A stretch of 9,807 bases of DNA from Anaerolineales bacterium UBA2232. GTDB taxonomy: Bacteria; Chloroflexota; Anaerolineae; UBA2200. A model generated the notes under the pieces. It did no database searches and was not told the DNA's origin. It worked only from the letters and a program-made list of their open reading frames with translations. The stretch is from contig DDYO01000003.1 in assembly GCA_002348045.1 (NCBI GenBank), forward strand, positions 998 through 10,804. Direction: 5' to 3'. Within the stretch, counting starts at the first letter, position 1; every line of letters starts with the position of its first letter. Below, in pieces: positions 1 to 7,519 of this stretch. The position numbers and the translations under genes were made by a program.

Positions 1-510
1 CTGCAAGAACTCGAAGGTTGTGCCATAGAGTATAGGCCTGCCTGCCTGCTCCAGGCGTCCCACAGGTCCAATGAGCCCCCGGGACAGAAGTGTGCGCAAC
101 ACGCCATCGCAGCTTACCCCACGGATGGCCTCCAGTTGGGCTCTCGTAACCGGCTGCTCATAGGCTACCAAGGCCAGGGCCTCCATCGCAGCCCCCGATA
201 GCTTGCTGCTGAGATCCAGGCCCAGAAAGCGCTCAATGTCGCCTGCTGCCTCAGGAGCCGTTACGAACTGCACCCAACCATCCCTGCGTTGCAGCCGCAG
301 GCCGCGAGCCCGGTACACCTCATCCAGTGTCTCCACGGCCCGAGAGACACTTTCTTCTTTCTCCTGGAGCGCCTGGGCCAACTGATGCAGGCTGATCGGT
401 TCGTCCGCCACGAACAGCAGAGCTTCCAGGCGTGCGGCCAGGTCAAGGACCTCGACGCCACCGCCTGGAGTGCCTGCCTCCGGTTTCGAATCCGTGTTTC
501 CTTCTGTCAT
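1..510 (-). CDS. scpB: Segregation and condensation protein B (partial, C-terminus beyond the left edge)
   Basis: ScpB is a winged-helix dimer that binds the kleisin ScpA and SMC to form the bacterial condensin-like complex that organises and segregates the chromosome. The minus frame is open from position 510 to base 1, giving 170 residues. The N-terminal winged helix starts near residue 27 (LEALLFVADEPIS). The family signature lies further on: ALVAYEQPVTRAQLEAIRG, then a VLRTLLSRGLIGPVGR segment, then GRPILYGTTFEFLQ at the edge. Full-length members are about 180-200 residues, so only a short tail is missing. The start is uncertain. ATG at 510 has GGAG only 3 bases upstream; an in-frame ATG at 519 has no ribosome site. 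The gene follows the AmaP-like gene on the same strand. The usual partner scpA is not in the window. The family call is firm. Confidence 0.93.
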   Translation of the reverse strand, partial: MTEGNTDSKPEAGTPGGGVEVLDLAARLEALLFVADEPISLHQLAQALQEKEESVSRAVETLDEVYRARGLRLQRRDGWVQFVTAPEAAGDIERFLGLDLSSKLSGAAMEALALVAYEQPVTRAQLEAIRGVSCDGVLRTLLSRGLIGPVGRLEQAGRPILYGTTFEFLQ

Positions 511-555
511 GCGCTCCATCGCCCGTGGCGTTATGTGCCGCGTTCAAGTCTCATA

Positions 556-576
556 GGACAGCCTCAGGCCCTGTCC
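556..576. repeat. Short inverted repeat between the amaP-like gene and scpB
   Basis: GGACAG (556-561) and CTGTCC (571-576) form a perfect 6-bp stem with a 9-base loop in the short gap between the two genes. No T-run follows on the minus strand, so it does not look like an intrinsic terminator. It could be an mRNA processing or stability element, or chance. Confidence 0.3.
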
Positions 577-586
577 GGCGGGAACC

Positions 587-1255
587 CTACCCGTTTCCTG
601 GCTCCGTCTCCGCCGCGTCTGCCGCTGGCGCGCCCCACGGAGAGGTAGATGGCTCAGGAGAAGCTGGCGCAGTAAACACATCTTCAACCGCGGCTGCCTC
701 AGACGGAGGCGGATTGCCGCGTCCGTATGCCGCTTGCTTGATCTGCACCTTGATCCCGGCCAGCTTGAGGCCCATTTTCCCCTCGATCAGCTCGCGACTG
801 GCTTCGGTAACCTCGTCCATCTTGGCTGGAATGTCAATCTCCGGAGTAGTCTCCAACGCGAGGACGACGTCCACGCCGCCGCGCTTCCCCTCGACCGTAG
901 ATTTGACCTTCACTACGTCTGGCAGGGTTCCCACCCGGTACTCCAGGCTCTGCCGAACGGAATCGGTGTTAATCTCCGCCTTCGTGCCGCCAACGCTGCG
1001 AACGGCAACCAATTTCCGTCGCCGTGGGCGTATCTGCAACCACAATACGACCAGGAGTATCAGGACTACAGCAGCGTCCGCTACCAGAAAGACCAAGTAG
1101 CTCATCGGCCACCGGGATGCCAACAAGTCCTGCGCCTGCTGAAAGGTGTAGATCAGTCTCTCCAAGAGGGTATTGGGCACCACCGCAGCGATCACCAGGG
1201 TCACAATGAGCAGAAGGAGCAACAGAAGCACCACGACACGATTAAAGATGTTCAT
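587..1255 (-). CDS. AmaP-like Asp23/Gls24-family membrane protein
   Basis: This 222-residue protein has two N-terminal hydrophobic segments (about 5-26 and 52-74), followed by a basic RPRRRK stop-transfer at 76-81. A cytoplasmic Asp23/Gls24-like domain spans about 90-175 (SVRQSLEYRVGTLPDVVKVKS, then alternating strands and a helix). The tail from 180 on is rich in Pro, Ala and Glu and is probably disordered. Two membrane segments plus an Asp23-like domain is the layout of AmaP, the alkaline-shock membrane anchor that in staphylococci tethers Asp23 to the membrane and is linked to envelope stress. No separate Asp23 gene is visible here, so its partner is unknown. The start is well supported: AGGAGG lies 7 bases before the ATG. 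It is followed by scpB on the same strand and preceded by its own promoter-like site. The family call is good; the role in this organism is inference. Confidence 0.8.
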   Translation of the reverse strand: MNIFNRVVVLLLLLLLIVTLVIAAVVPNTLLERLIYTFQQAQDLLASRWPMSYLVFLVADAAVVLILLVVLWLQIRPRRRKLVAVRSVGGTKAEINTDSVRQSLEYRVGTLPDVVKVKSTVEGKRGGVDVVLALETTPEIDIPAKMDEVTEASRELIEGKMGLKLAGIKVQIKQAAYGRGNPPPSEAAAVEDVFTAPASPEPSTSPWGAPAADAAETEPGNG

Positions 1256-1301
1256 TCACAGACCTCCTTTTGCAGTCATCAACAGGCCTCATGCCATCCA
1301 T

Positions 1302-1330
1302 ATCATACACTGACCGGCGGCGGAGCGCAA
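1302..1330 (-). promoter_or_regulatory. Candidate promoter for the amaP-like/scpB pair
   Basis: On the minus strand, TTGCGC (1330-1325), a 17-base spacer and TATGAT (1307-1302) resemble a housekeeping sigma promoter. The -10 is a 5/6 match, while the -35 is weak beyond its TTG. Transcription would start near 1295, giving a leader of about 40 bases that carries AGGAGG before the ATG at 1255. This would let the last two genes be expressed apart from the upstream kinase/YfhO genes. Confidence 0.4.
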
Positions 1331-1345
1331 GCCCGCGGCGCCCGG

Positions 1346-4102
1346 CTACGTGGATCGAGAACCACCGACTGCATCAGACGAGCGCCGGCTGCGATCACTC
1401 ACCCACCACAGCAAAAACAGGCCCGCCACCGCGCCAGCCGCCAGTCTCAAGCCCCAGTCAAACGATGCTGGCCGGTAGACGAACTCTACCGAGCTTTCTC
1501 CCGCCGGCACGGCAACCGCTCGAAAGATCATATCGGCGCGGTAGATCGGCGACTCTTGCCCGTTGACCAGGGCTCGCCAGCCGGGATACCACGAATCAGC
1601 CAGGACCAGATAGCCCTCCGCCTCTGACCGTACTCGCACCACGATCCTTTGGTTGTCATAGGTGAGGAGCTCAACTAGTGCCCCCGAGGCCGATCCCAGG
1701 GCTGCAGGAACGCTCTCGTCGGATGCAAGCAACACTACCGACCTGGGATCAAAGTCGTGCGCCCGCAGTTGCGTCAGCGCAACGTGGTCATCGGAGACAG
1801 CCCGAGCCTCTCGCACCCAGAAGGCACGCGGAAGCGCGTCATGATTCTCGTAGATGGCAACGTCCTCACTGCGATACGCCAGAGTGTGATCACCCATCCC
1901 CATCAGGTGAGCCAGATTGTGCTTGCGATTCTGGGGGTCCACCAGTACGAGCCGCTCGATGCGCAGATAGGCCATGGGCACCAGCGCCTTCACCTGAACC
2001 GACACGATTTTGCTTTCCCCGGCAAGACGAAATCGCGACAGGTACACTGAGCCGGCATGGCCCTCTGGTGGAAATCCAGACCGGGCCGCCCACGAGCGAA
2101 CGATGGGTGGTTGCGCATGGCGCACCGTAGCTAAGACATCACTGCGAGCATACGCCCACTCCGCCGTGTGCCACCCCGCGCGCAACACAAAGACGGACTC
2201 CTGGCCCTCTTCGTTGGTCAAGAGCAGTTCCGCCACTGCCTGCCCATCCGGCCAGTCCACCGAGTGGCTGATGTACGACTCTACTTCCAACGTCAGCGCG
2301 AGTGTGGCCGGAATGGTTAGCTGTCGATCCACCGGATTCAGGGCAAAGGGGTTCTCCAGGTCGTAGAATTCGCTCTCCTCGTCAACGGGGAGCACTTGGG
2401 GAATAGCATAGTACCGCACGCCAAGAAGGTTTAACATGCCAGGCGTCATTTGACTCACGTACTCAGTGTAGGTCCTGGGCACGAGGGGGAACTGCCCATT
2501 CACAGCCGACAGGCCGTGGATTAGCGACAGGTTGGGATACATAGACTCGCGCATCACTGAGAGAACCGGCACGATCTGCTCCTGGGTGTACACCCGGTAG
2601 ACGCCTTCTGTGGACCGGAAGAAGGCCAGGGAGCGAGGCTCTTCAGCGAACTCGGCCAGCGAGATGGTCTGGTTGTAGGTTCTGCTGTAGACTGCCCCAA
2701 AGGCGCCCAGGTCGATGATTACCAGGACCAGCGCAAGGGTTCCCCAAAGCAAGGAGTGAGTACCCTTCAGCAGCAACGATCCGGCTATCCATGCGGCAGC
2801 CAGAATTCCCAGGGCCACCGGGAGCCAGCGCCAGGCCTCCAATAACCCATCCAAGCTCAGCGTCAGCGCGATGCCTACCGATACCGCTACCTCAATGGCC
2901 AGCATCACCACCAGGGCCAGATTCCCGTCATCCCCCTCCAAGGGCCTCCGATTGCCACTAAGCAGGGCGTCCAGACCAGTGCCGGCAAGGACCGCGACGC
3001 CAAAGGTAAACAGGTACAGGTACCGCGCAGGCACCCTGAATAGATTGAACACAGGAAGTCGAGCCAAGACCATGTACAGAGGGTTCCAGCGTCCCAGCGA
3101 CAAGATCAAAGCAACCACCGCCAAGGCGACAAAGAACCGGGCCTGCCCTATTGCCCGGGATGCAGGCGGCACCTGTCTGCGAATGACGATCAGCGAACCC
3201 AATGCCAACAAAAGGGGTAGCCAACCGACATAGCCAACGAGCTCCACCGATACAGCTGGGTAGGGATTGCCCAGGACGAAAGGCGAAACCAGATGGACAA
3301 GATAGGCCGGATGCATTGAGAAGGAAGCAAAGAACGAAGGGTCCAGGCCACCGGAGCGAGCCGACAATCCCGTGAGCTCAGCGGTGGTCAGGATCTGCGG
3401 CGCCGCCAGCGCCACTCCCAGCACAAGCGGCACGAAAAGCCCGGCGCAAACCACCACACTCTGCCGGGTACTCCAAATCAAGTAGAGGCCATAGGCGCCG
3501 GCGCTCAGCAGAGAAAGCAGGGCAATTTGGGGATGGCCCGCCAGCAGTTCCATCGCAATCACCACTGCCAGCAGCACCCAGTCGCGGAGCGACCGATACC
3601 CTTTTACTCCAACAACAGCGCGGTCGGTGAGCAGAAAAAGCCAAGGTAGCCAAGCGGCGCAGGCGATGATGTTCACGTGGTTTAGATGTGCGATCAGGAA
3701 ACCACTCAGGGCATAAACCACTCCAGAGAAGAGGGAAGCCATTCGTCGCAAGCCGACTCGTCTGGCGAAGGAGTAGGCGCCGATCGCTGCTATGACAAAG
3801 TGCCCCAACACAAAAACATTGAGCGCAAGGGGAACGGGCAGAAGCAAGTGCAATACCAGGTTGATCGGGTACAGCGCTCCCAGTTGGCCCTCAGCCACAA
3901 GAGGGTAACCCGCCAACGCATTCGGAGTCCAGAGGGGCAACGCCAGCCTCGCAAGTTCCTGAGCGTACACTGACCGTAGGGGGTAATGCAGCTGATAGAT
4001 ATCACCAAAGTAAAAGATGCCGCCAAGAATGGCCGGCCAGAAGGCTGCCAGGACGACGGTAGCCAACACAGATGCAGCGAACAGGTCCTTTCGCTCAGGC
4101 AA
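1346..4102 (-). CDS. YfhO-family polytopic membrane protein (GT-C-like)
   Basis: This 918-residue protein has roughly a dozen hydrophobic segments between about residues 8 and 470. A large mostly soluble region follows (about 475-875), and a last membrane segment lies near 885-903. The N-terminal FGDIYQLHYPL (32-42, with Asp34), PLWTPNALAGYPLVAEGQLGALYPIN (56-81) and FRVPARYLYLF (355-365) are typical of YfhO proteins. So is the C-terminal SWYPGWRALVNG module. YfhO is a GT-C-fold protein; in Bacillus and Staphylococcus it glycosylates lipoteichoic acid using a lipid-linked sugar made by a CsbB-type enzyme. No such partner is in the window, and this phylum is not expected to make lipoteichoic acid, so the acceptor is unknown. 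The start is TTG at 4102, with AAGGGGG 8 bases upstream; no nearby in-frame ATG exists. It begins 24 bases after the kinase stop, suggesting co-transcription. The family is confident, the substrate is not. Confidence 0.85.
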   Translation of the reverse strand: MPERKDLFAASVLATVVLAAFWPAILGGIFYFGDIYQLHYPLRSVYAQELARLALPLWTPNALAGYPLVAEGQLGALYPINLVLHLLLPVPLALNVFVLGHFVIAAIGAYSFARRVGLRRMASLFSGVVYALSGFLIAHLNHVNIIACAAWLPWLFLLTDRAVVGVKGYRSLRDWVLLAVVIAMELLAGHPQIALLSLLSAGAYGLYLIWSTRQSVVVCAGLFVPLVLGVALAAPQILTTAELTGLSARSGGLDPSFFASFSMHPAYLVHLVSPFVLGNPYPAVSVELVGYVGWLPLLLALGSLIVIRRQVPPASRAIGQARFFVALAVVALILSLGRWNPLYMVLARLPVFNLFRVPARYLYLFTFGVAVLAGTGLDALLSGNRRPLEGDDGNLALVVMLAIEVAVSVGIALTLSLDGLLEAWRWLPVALGILAAAWIAGSLLLKGTHSLLWGTLALVLVIIDLGAFGAVYSRTYNQTISLAEFAEEPRSLAFFRSTEGVYRVYTQEQIVPVLSVMRESMYPNLSLIHGLSAVNGQFPLVPRTYTEYVSQMTPGMLNLLGVRYYAIPQVLPVDEESEFYDLENPFALNPVDRQLTIPATLALTLEVESYISHSVDWPDGQAVAELLLTNEEGQESVFVLRAGWHTAEWAYARSDVLATVRHAQPPIVRSWAARSGFPPEGHAGSVYLSRFRLAGESKIVSVQVKALVPMAYLRIERLVLVDPQNRKHNLAHLMGMGDHTLAYRSEDVAIYENHDALPRAFWVREARAVSDDHVALTQLRAHDFDPRSVVLLASDESVPAALGSASGALVELLTYDNQRIVVRVRSEAEGYLVLADSWYPGWRALVNGQESPIYRADMIFRAVAVPAGESSVEFVYRPASFDWGLRLAAGAVAGLFLLWWVSDRSRRSSDAVGGSRST

Positions 4103-4126
4103 TGTCTTTACCCCCTTGCCAAACCA

Positions 4127-5884
4127 TTACAGCGTGCTCCTGGCGTCTTCCGCAACCTCCGCGCTCGTCGCCGTCGGCTCCGCCGCAGGGGAAGTCTCCG
4201 TAGGCTCTGGCATGACGGTCTCGGTCGGAACAACGGTGCGGGTTGGTGTTTCCGTCGGCACTTGCGTGTGGGTTGCGGTAGCTGACGCGGTGGCAGTAGC
4301 CGTCGGCGTCCAAGTTTGTGTGGTCGTTGGCGTACTGGTTGGCGTCAGTGTTTGCGTGCCGGTCGCCGTGGCGGTCGGGGTGCGCGTCTCGGTGGCTGTA
4401 GAAGTTGCCGTCGGCGTTGATGTGGGCGTAGGCGTGTTGGTGGGCGTAACCGTGGCCGTCCGTGTTCCCGAGGGCAAGGCAGTCGGTGTCGGCGGAAGCT
4501 CGATCACCGTCAGCTCATAGGTGGCGTCGGGACGGTACTCACCCTTGTTTTCAATGGTGGCGACCGCCACAGCCTCTGCCAATGCCGTGAAGTAGGCCTC
4601 CGACGCCAGCGTCCCGGCCATCGCATCGTCGTTCTCAAAGCGCCTTCCTCCCACCGAGACGGTGACCATAGTATCCACCCCAACCGCGAGGTCCGAGGTG
4701 ATCACGCCATAGACACGCCCTGGCTTCACCCGAAAACTGACCTTGTCCACGTCTCCGTCAGGGTAAAAGTTGCGTCGCTGAGTCTCTCCGAGGTTAAAGG
4801 TCGTCGGATTGACATCATCTGGCTCATAGGCATCAGCGAGCATGGGTGTAGGCGTGAGGGTAGAGGTGGGGGTTGCCAGCAGCGCAGCCCGAAGGGTTTC
4901 CCGCTGTATTGCGGCCGAGGCAGTCAGCGCAGTGTTCGCTGAACGCGTAGCGTCGAGACTTTGAAAGCCAAAATAGACCAACACTGCTGCGATTCCTAAC
5001 CCGGCCAAACCCGTGAGCCGGACCACGGAGAGCTTCCCGCCCATATCCCAGAGCGCCGCGCCGAGATTGCCCAGAGGCACGCCTTTTGCCGCATGCTCCA
5101 GAGCCTGGCGCATCTCCTGTGCCGACTGGTAGCGGTCAGCTGGGCTTTCCTGAAGCGCCTTCATGATGGCGGCGCTCAGCGCCCGGGGTACCCGACGATT
5201 CACACGGTGCGGAGGCACCCTGTTGCGGAGGTAGAGCTTGTCGGTTACCATCTCATAGAGCACAAGCCCAAGGGCATAGAGATCTGAGCGCTGGTCAAGA
5301 TAGCCCGTCGAAGAGGCCTGCTCCGGGGATTTGTAGGCCGGGGTACCGGGGTGAGAACGCGCCTCCTGAGTACGCCTGGTCTCATGCCCCGACTGAGCAA
5401 CGCCAAAATCGGTAAGTTTGGCATGGCCATCGCGGGTCATGAGGATATTGCTGGGCTTGATATCGCGGTGGACGATGTCATACTTCCAGATGGCATCAAT
5501 CGCATCACACAGATCCAGCGCTATCTCCACCGCTCGCTTGGGTTCCAGAGGGCCAGAGCCAAGCAAGCTTTTCAGACTGCCACCGTCAACGAACTCCAGT
5601 ACCAAGTACAGATCGTTCTCTTCATCCGATTCCAGTGAATATGCAGCCACCACATTCGGGTGGGAGAACTTGCTGACGATCTGAGCTTCCTTGCGAAACC
5701 GGCGACGATAGTCCTCGTACTCCTCAGGCGAAACCTCGGCGCTTGCGCGCAGCAGCTCTTTGATGGCAACATCTCGGTCCATTCCGCTGTCGTGTCCCAG
5801 GTAGATCTTGCCAAATCCACCTTCGCCAATTTCGGACAGGATGGTAAACTTGCCAGCGAGAATATCGCCGATATTCAGCGACAT
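4127..5884 (-). CDS. Membrane Ser/Thr protein kinase with PPC-like ectodomain and Thr/Pro tail
   Basis: This 585-residue PknB-type (Hanks) kinase has a cytoplasmic catalytic domain at about 12-262. It carries glycine loop GEGGFG (20-25), lysine K42 in VAIK, probable alphaC glutamate E66, HRD with catalytic D141, K143 and N146, DFG at 159-161 and SPEQ at 186-189. All key residues are present, so it should be active, as an RD-type kinase. A single membrane segment follows at about 287-307. Outside come a short Thr/Pro linker (337-347), a PPC-like beta domain (about 351-460: DAYEPDD, then a [10 protein letters not shown] strand, then VDTMVTV and ENDD), and a tail of about 105 residues dominated by Thr and Pro to the C-terminus. 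No PASTA repeats are seen. The ATG at 5884 is preceded by a run of seven G, 5 bases away, which may serve as a loose ribosome site. It lies 88 bases after miaA and 24 before the YfhO-like gene. The kinase call is certain; the ectodomain assignment is by motif reading; the signal and targets are unknown. Confidence 0.95.
   Translation of the reverse strand: MSLNIGDILAGKFTILSEIGEGGFGKIYLGHDSGMDRDVAIKELLRASAEVSPEEYEDYRRRFRKEAQIVSKFSHPNVVAAYSLESDEENDLYLVLEFVDGGSLKSLLGSGPLEPKRAVEIALDLCDAIDAIWKYDIVHRDIKPSNILMTRDGHAKLTDFGVAQSGHETRRTQEARSHPGTPAYKSPEQASSTGYLDQRSDLYALGLVLYEMVTDKLYLRNRVPPHRVNRRVPRALSAAIMKALQESPADRYQSAQEMRQALEHAAKGVPLGNLGAALWDMGGKLSVVRLTGLAGLGIAAVLVYFGFQSLDATRSANTALTASAAIQRETLRAALLATPTSTLTPTPMLADAYEPDDVNPTTFNLGETQRRNFYPDGDVDKVSFRVKPGRVYGVITSDLAVGVDTMVTVSVGGRRFENDDAMAGTLASEAYFTALAEAVAVATIENKGEYRPDATYELTVIELPPTPTALPSGTRTATVTPTNTPTPTSTPTATSTATETRTPTATATGTQTLTPTSTPTTTQTWTPTATATASATATHTQVPTETPTRTVVPTETVMPEPTETSPAAEPTATSAEVAEDARSTL
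4175..4495 (-). repeat. Degenerate low-complexity repeat encoding the kinase Thr/Pro tail
   Basis: This stretch encodes kinase residues about 464-570 as irregular TPT, TAT and TST units. At the DNA level it is a biased, imperfect short repeat: the plus strand reads as GGCGT/GGTTG-like units rich in G and T. The units differ by synonymous and Thr/Ala/Ser changes, so it is not an exact tandem array. The encoded tail would be extended and extracellular, and possibly O-glycosylated, which is inference. Confidence 0.7.
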
Positions 5885-5893
5885 GAGACCCCC

Positions 5894-5910
5894 CCAAGAT
5901 CTAGACTTGG
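5894..5910. repeat. Short inverted repeat beside a seven-C run before the kinase start
   Basis: CCAAG (5894-5898) and CTTGG (5906-5910) flank a 7-base centre about 10 bases upstream of the kinase ATG. They directly adjoin and partly overlap a run of seven C (5889-5895), which reads as seven G on the coding strand. This could be an operator half-site pair or a small leader hairpin affecting ribosome access. The stem is only 5 bp, so chance is possible. Confidence 0.25.
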
Positions 5911-5972
5911 TGAGACTGCCGAGGGTGGTATTCTATCCAGAAGGGACGCTCAACCAGCCAGGGCAACAGCTT

Positions 5973-6923
5973 TCAGGGCAGCGTGGCTCCCCCAGAGACA
6001 AACTGGTCAATCACCTGCAGCGTCTGCTCTACGGGCAACCGCGACGCCTCCAGCCAGTGAATCCTAGCATCATCAGCACGAAACCACGTAGCCTGCTGAC
6101 GAACGAACCGGCGCGTGTGCCGCTTGATCAAGCCTACGGCCTCCTCCAAGGTCACTTCTCCCCGAAAGTACATGCCAATCTGCCGATAACCCAGCCCGGA
6201 CATGGAAGGCAGACCAAAGTCGTATCCTCGATTGGCCAGACCTTGTACCTCAGCGACCAACCCCATGGACACCATGCGGTCAACGCGGTCATCGATTCGT
6301 GCGTAGAGCTGCGGACGGTCCATGGACATCCCCAACCGCAAGACACGGTAGGGCGGGATTGCTCGACGCTGAAGGCTGGACATCGGCTCGTTCAACCCCT
6401 GACACACCTCGATGGCACGCACGACCCTGCGCACATTGCGGGGGTCGATGCGATTCGCAGACACCCAGTCCAACTCTTTCAGGCGACGGTGCAAGGCCTC
6501 AGCCCCGTAAGTCTGGGCAAAGCCCTCCAGCTGCGCACGCAGTGGGCGATTGGGCTGCACTTGAGGGATTGCCAGGCCTTCCAGAACTGCACGAACATAA
6601 AGGCCTGTTCCTCCCACCAGCAGCGGCAACTTGCCAGCGCTCAGAATTCCATTGATGGCATCGTAAGCCATCTCTTGATACTGGGCCAGGGTGAACGGCT
6701 GGTCCGGATACACAACGTCCACCAGGTGATGCCTGACCCGCGATCGCTCCGCCTCGGTTGGCTTGGCCGTGCCAATATCCATAAAGCGGTACACCTGTCG
6801 TGAATCAGCGGAGACCACTTCCACTGGTAGCACGTCTGCCAAAGCTAGGGCCAAAGCCGTCTTGCCGATGCCTGTGGCCCCCACGATGGCGATCAGAGGG
6901 CCCGACGGTGAGAAGCCGCTCAT
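5973..6923 (-). CDS. miaA: tRNA dimethylallyltransferase
   Basis: MiaA transfers a dimethylallyl group from DMAPP to N6 of adenosine 37 in tRNAs that read codons starting with U. This forms i6A, which stabilises codon-anticodon pairing. The 316-residue product matches the family length. It shows the P-loop GATGIGKT (15-22), the DSRQVYRFMDIGTAKP segment (40-55) with the general-base Asp40, GGTGLYVRAVLEGL (104-117), ANRIDPRNVRRVVRAIEV (156-173), GLGYRQ (243-248) and RQQATWFR (275-282) near the C-terminus. The ATG at 6923 overlaps the yraN stop as ATGA. AGGAGG sits only one base before this ATG, too close for a standard site, so translation is probably coupled to yraN. No other start lies before the P-loop. 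Very confident. Confidence 0.97.
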   Translation of the reverse strand: MSGFSPSGPLIAIVGATGIGKTALALALADVLPVEVVSADSRQVYRFMDIGTAKPTEAERSRVRHHLVDVVYPDQPFTLAQYQEMAYDAINGILSAGKLPLLVGGTGLYVRAVLEGLAIPQVQPNRPLRAQLEGFAQTYGAEALHRRLKELDWVSANRIDPRNVRRVVRAIEVCQGLNEPMSSLQRRAIPPYRVLRLGMSMDRPQLYARIDDRVDRMVSMGLVAEVQGLANRGYDFGLPSMSGLGYRQIGMYFRGEVTLEEAVGLIKRHTRRFVRQQATWFRADDARIHWLEASRLPVEQTLQVIDQFVSGGATLP

Positions 6924-7294
6924 GCCTCCTCGCTGACCGCATTGCGGATCAGCTCAAGGCTACGTACAGCGCCATCAGCAGTCAGCTGCAACGCCAGGAC
7001 ATCAATTCCCCAGTCCACGTCGATCAAATCATTCTCTTGTAGATAGGACCGCGCTACTGCGGCAAGCCGTTTCTGCTTAGCGCAGGAGACAGATTCCTTG
7101 GCCGTGCCGAACGAATCACCACGCCGAGTGCGCACCTCTACGAAGGCCAGCCTCTGATCATCCATGGCAACCACATCGATCTCGCCACCCAGGCAACGGT
7201 AGTTGCGCTGCAACACCACGTAGCCAGCCTCAGCAAGGTACCTGACGGCCAAATCCTCACCTAGCTGACCAAGGGCCCGCCTGCTGTTGAGCAC
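6920..7294 (-). CDS. yraN: YraN/UPF0102-family nuclease-fold protein
   Basis: This small protein of the UPF0102 family has a restriction-endonuclease-like fold; its cell role is not settled. Visible signatures are RRALGQLGEDLAVRYLAEAGY, NYRCLGGEIDVVAMD, FVEVRTRRG and a WGIDVLAL strand. The nuclease-type core would be Asp of GEID and Glu of EVR, with Arg where many members have Lys. The frame is open to an ATG at 7336 (138 residues). I prefer the GTG at 7294 (124 residues, closer to the usual family length), because GGAGGGGG lies 6 bases before it. The ATG at 7336 has no ribosome site, and it overlaps the -10 box of a good promoter. It is the first gene of the minus-strand cluster and overlaps miaA by 4 bases. 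Family confident, start moderately so. Confidence 0.88.
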   Translation of the reverse strand: MLNSRRALGQLGEDLAVRYLAEAGYVVLQRNYRCLGGEIDVVAMDDQRLAFVEVRTRRGDSFGTAKESVSCAKQKRLAAVARSYLQENDLIDVDWGIDVLALQLTADGAVRSLELIRNAVSEEA

Positions 7295-7334
7295 GCTACG
7301 CCCCCTCCGAACCAAGTCTCTCGCGCTGACGCCC

Positions 7335-7363
7335 ATTCTAGCACACCCGTAGGATTACCACAA
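7335..7363 (-). promoter_or_regulatory. Promoter for the yraN-miaA cluster
   Basis: On the minus strand, TTGTGG (7363-7358), a 17-base spacer and TAGAAT (7340-7335) form a sigma70-type promoter. The -10 is an extended type, with TGC directly before it. Transcription should start near 7328, which is inside the longest yraN frame and supports the GTG start at 7294 with a leader of about 34 bases. It sits back to back with the tRNA promoter. Confidence 0.6.
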
Positions 7364-7379
7364 GTGAACCACAGCCAAC

Positions 7380-7408
7380 TTGACAAAGCATCCATTCGAG
7401 ACTAGAAT
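7380..7408 (+). promoter_or_regulatory. Strong promoter for tRNA-Glu
   Basis: TTGACA (7380-7385) is a perfect -35 consensus. With a 17-base spacer and TAGAAT (7403-7408), it makes a near-ideal housekeeping sigma promoter. The predicted start is about 7415, leaving a 5' leader of roughly 9 bases before the tRNA. It probably also supplies transcripts for the downstream riboswitch and ATPase gene, since none of their own is evident. Confidence 0.75.
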
Positions 7409-7423
7409 CCCAATCCGAGACGT

Positions 7424-7497
7424 GGCGCATTCGTCTAGCGGCCCAGGACACCTCCCTCTCAAGGAGGAGATCGGGGGTTCGAATCCCCCATGCGCTA
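7424..7497 (+). tRNA. tRNA-Glu (anticodon CTC)
   Basis: The 74-base cloverleaf folds fully. The acceptor stem is GGCGCAT/ATGCGCT, closing with a G-U pair at the end, and the D-arm TCGTCTAGCGGCCCAGGACA resembles that of E. coli tRNA-Glu. The anticodon stem CCTCC/GGAGG encloses loop CTCTCAA, with CTC at 7458-7460 reading GAG. The variable loop has 5 bases, and the T-arm is GGGGG-TTCGAAT-CCCCC. The discriminator is A. No CCA is encoded: CTG follows, so CCA must be added after transcription. Confidence 0.95.
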
Positions 7498-7519
7498 CTG
7501 GCGCTTTTCGGAGCGTGGA

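Noticed and set aside
1310..1345. GC-rich inverted repeat after the YfhO-like gene as a terminator
   Set aside because: The arms pair only partly and no T-run follows on the minus strand.
734..1627. 297-residue plus-strand open frame
   Set aside because: It is antisense to the amaP-like gene and the YfhO end, and its Gln/His/Arg-rich composition is typical of a shadow frame.
4017..4520. Plus-strand 167-residue Val/Gly repeat protein
   Set aside because: Its VGV repeats are the reverse reading of the kinase Thr/Pro codons.
5911..5972. Promoter for the kinase in the 88-base gap after miaA
   Set aside because: A TAGAAT-like -10 is present, but no -35 at a suitable distance; the only TTGAGC is 12 bases away.
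5808..6803. 331-residue plus-strand open frame
   Set aside because: It lies antisense over miaA and the kinase start, resembles no family and is a shadow of GC-rich coding DNA.
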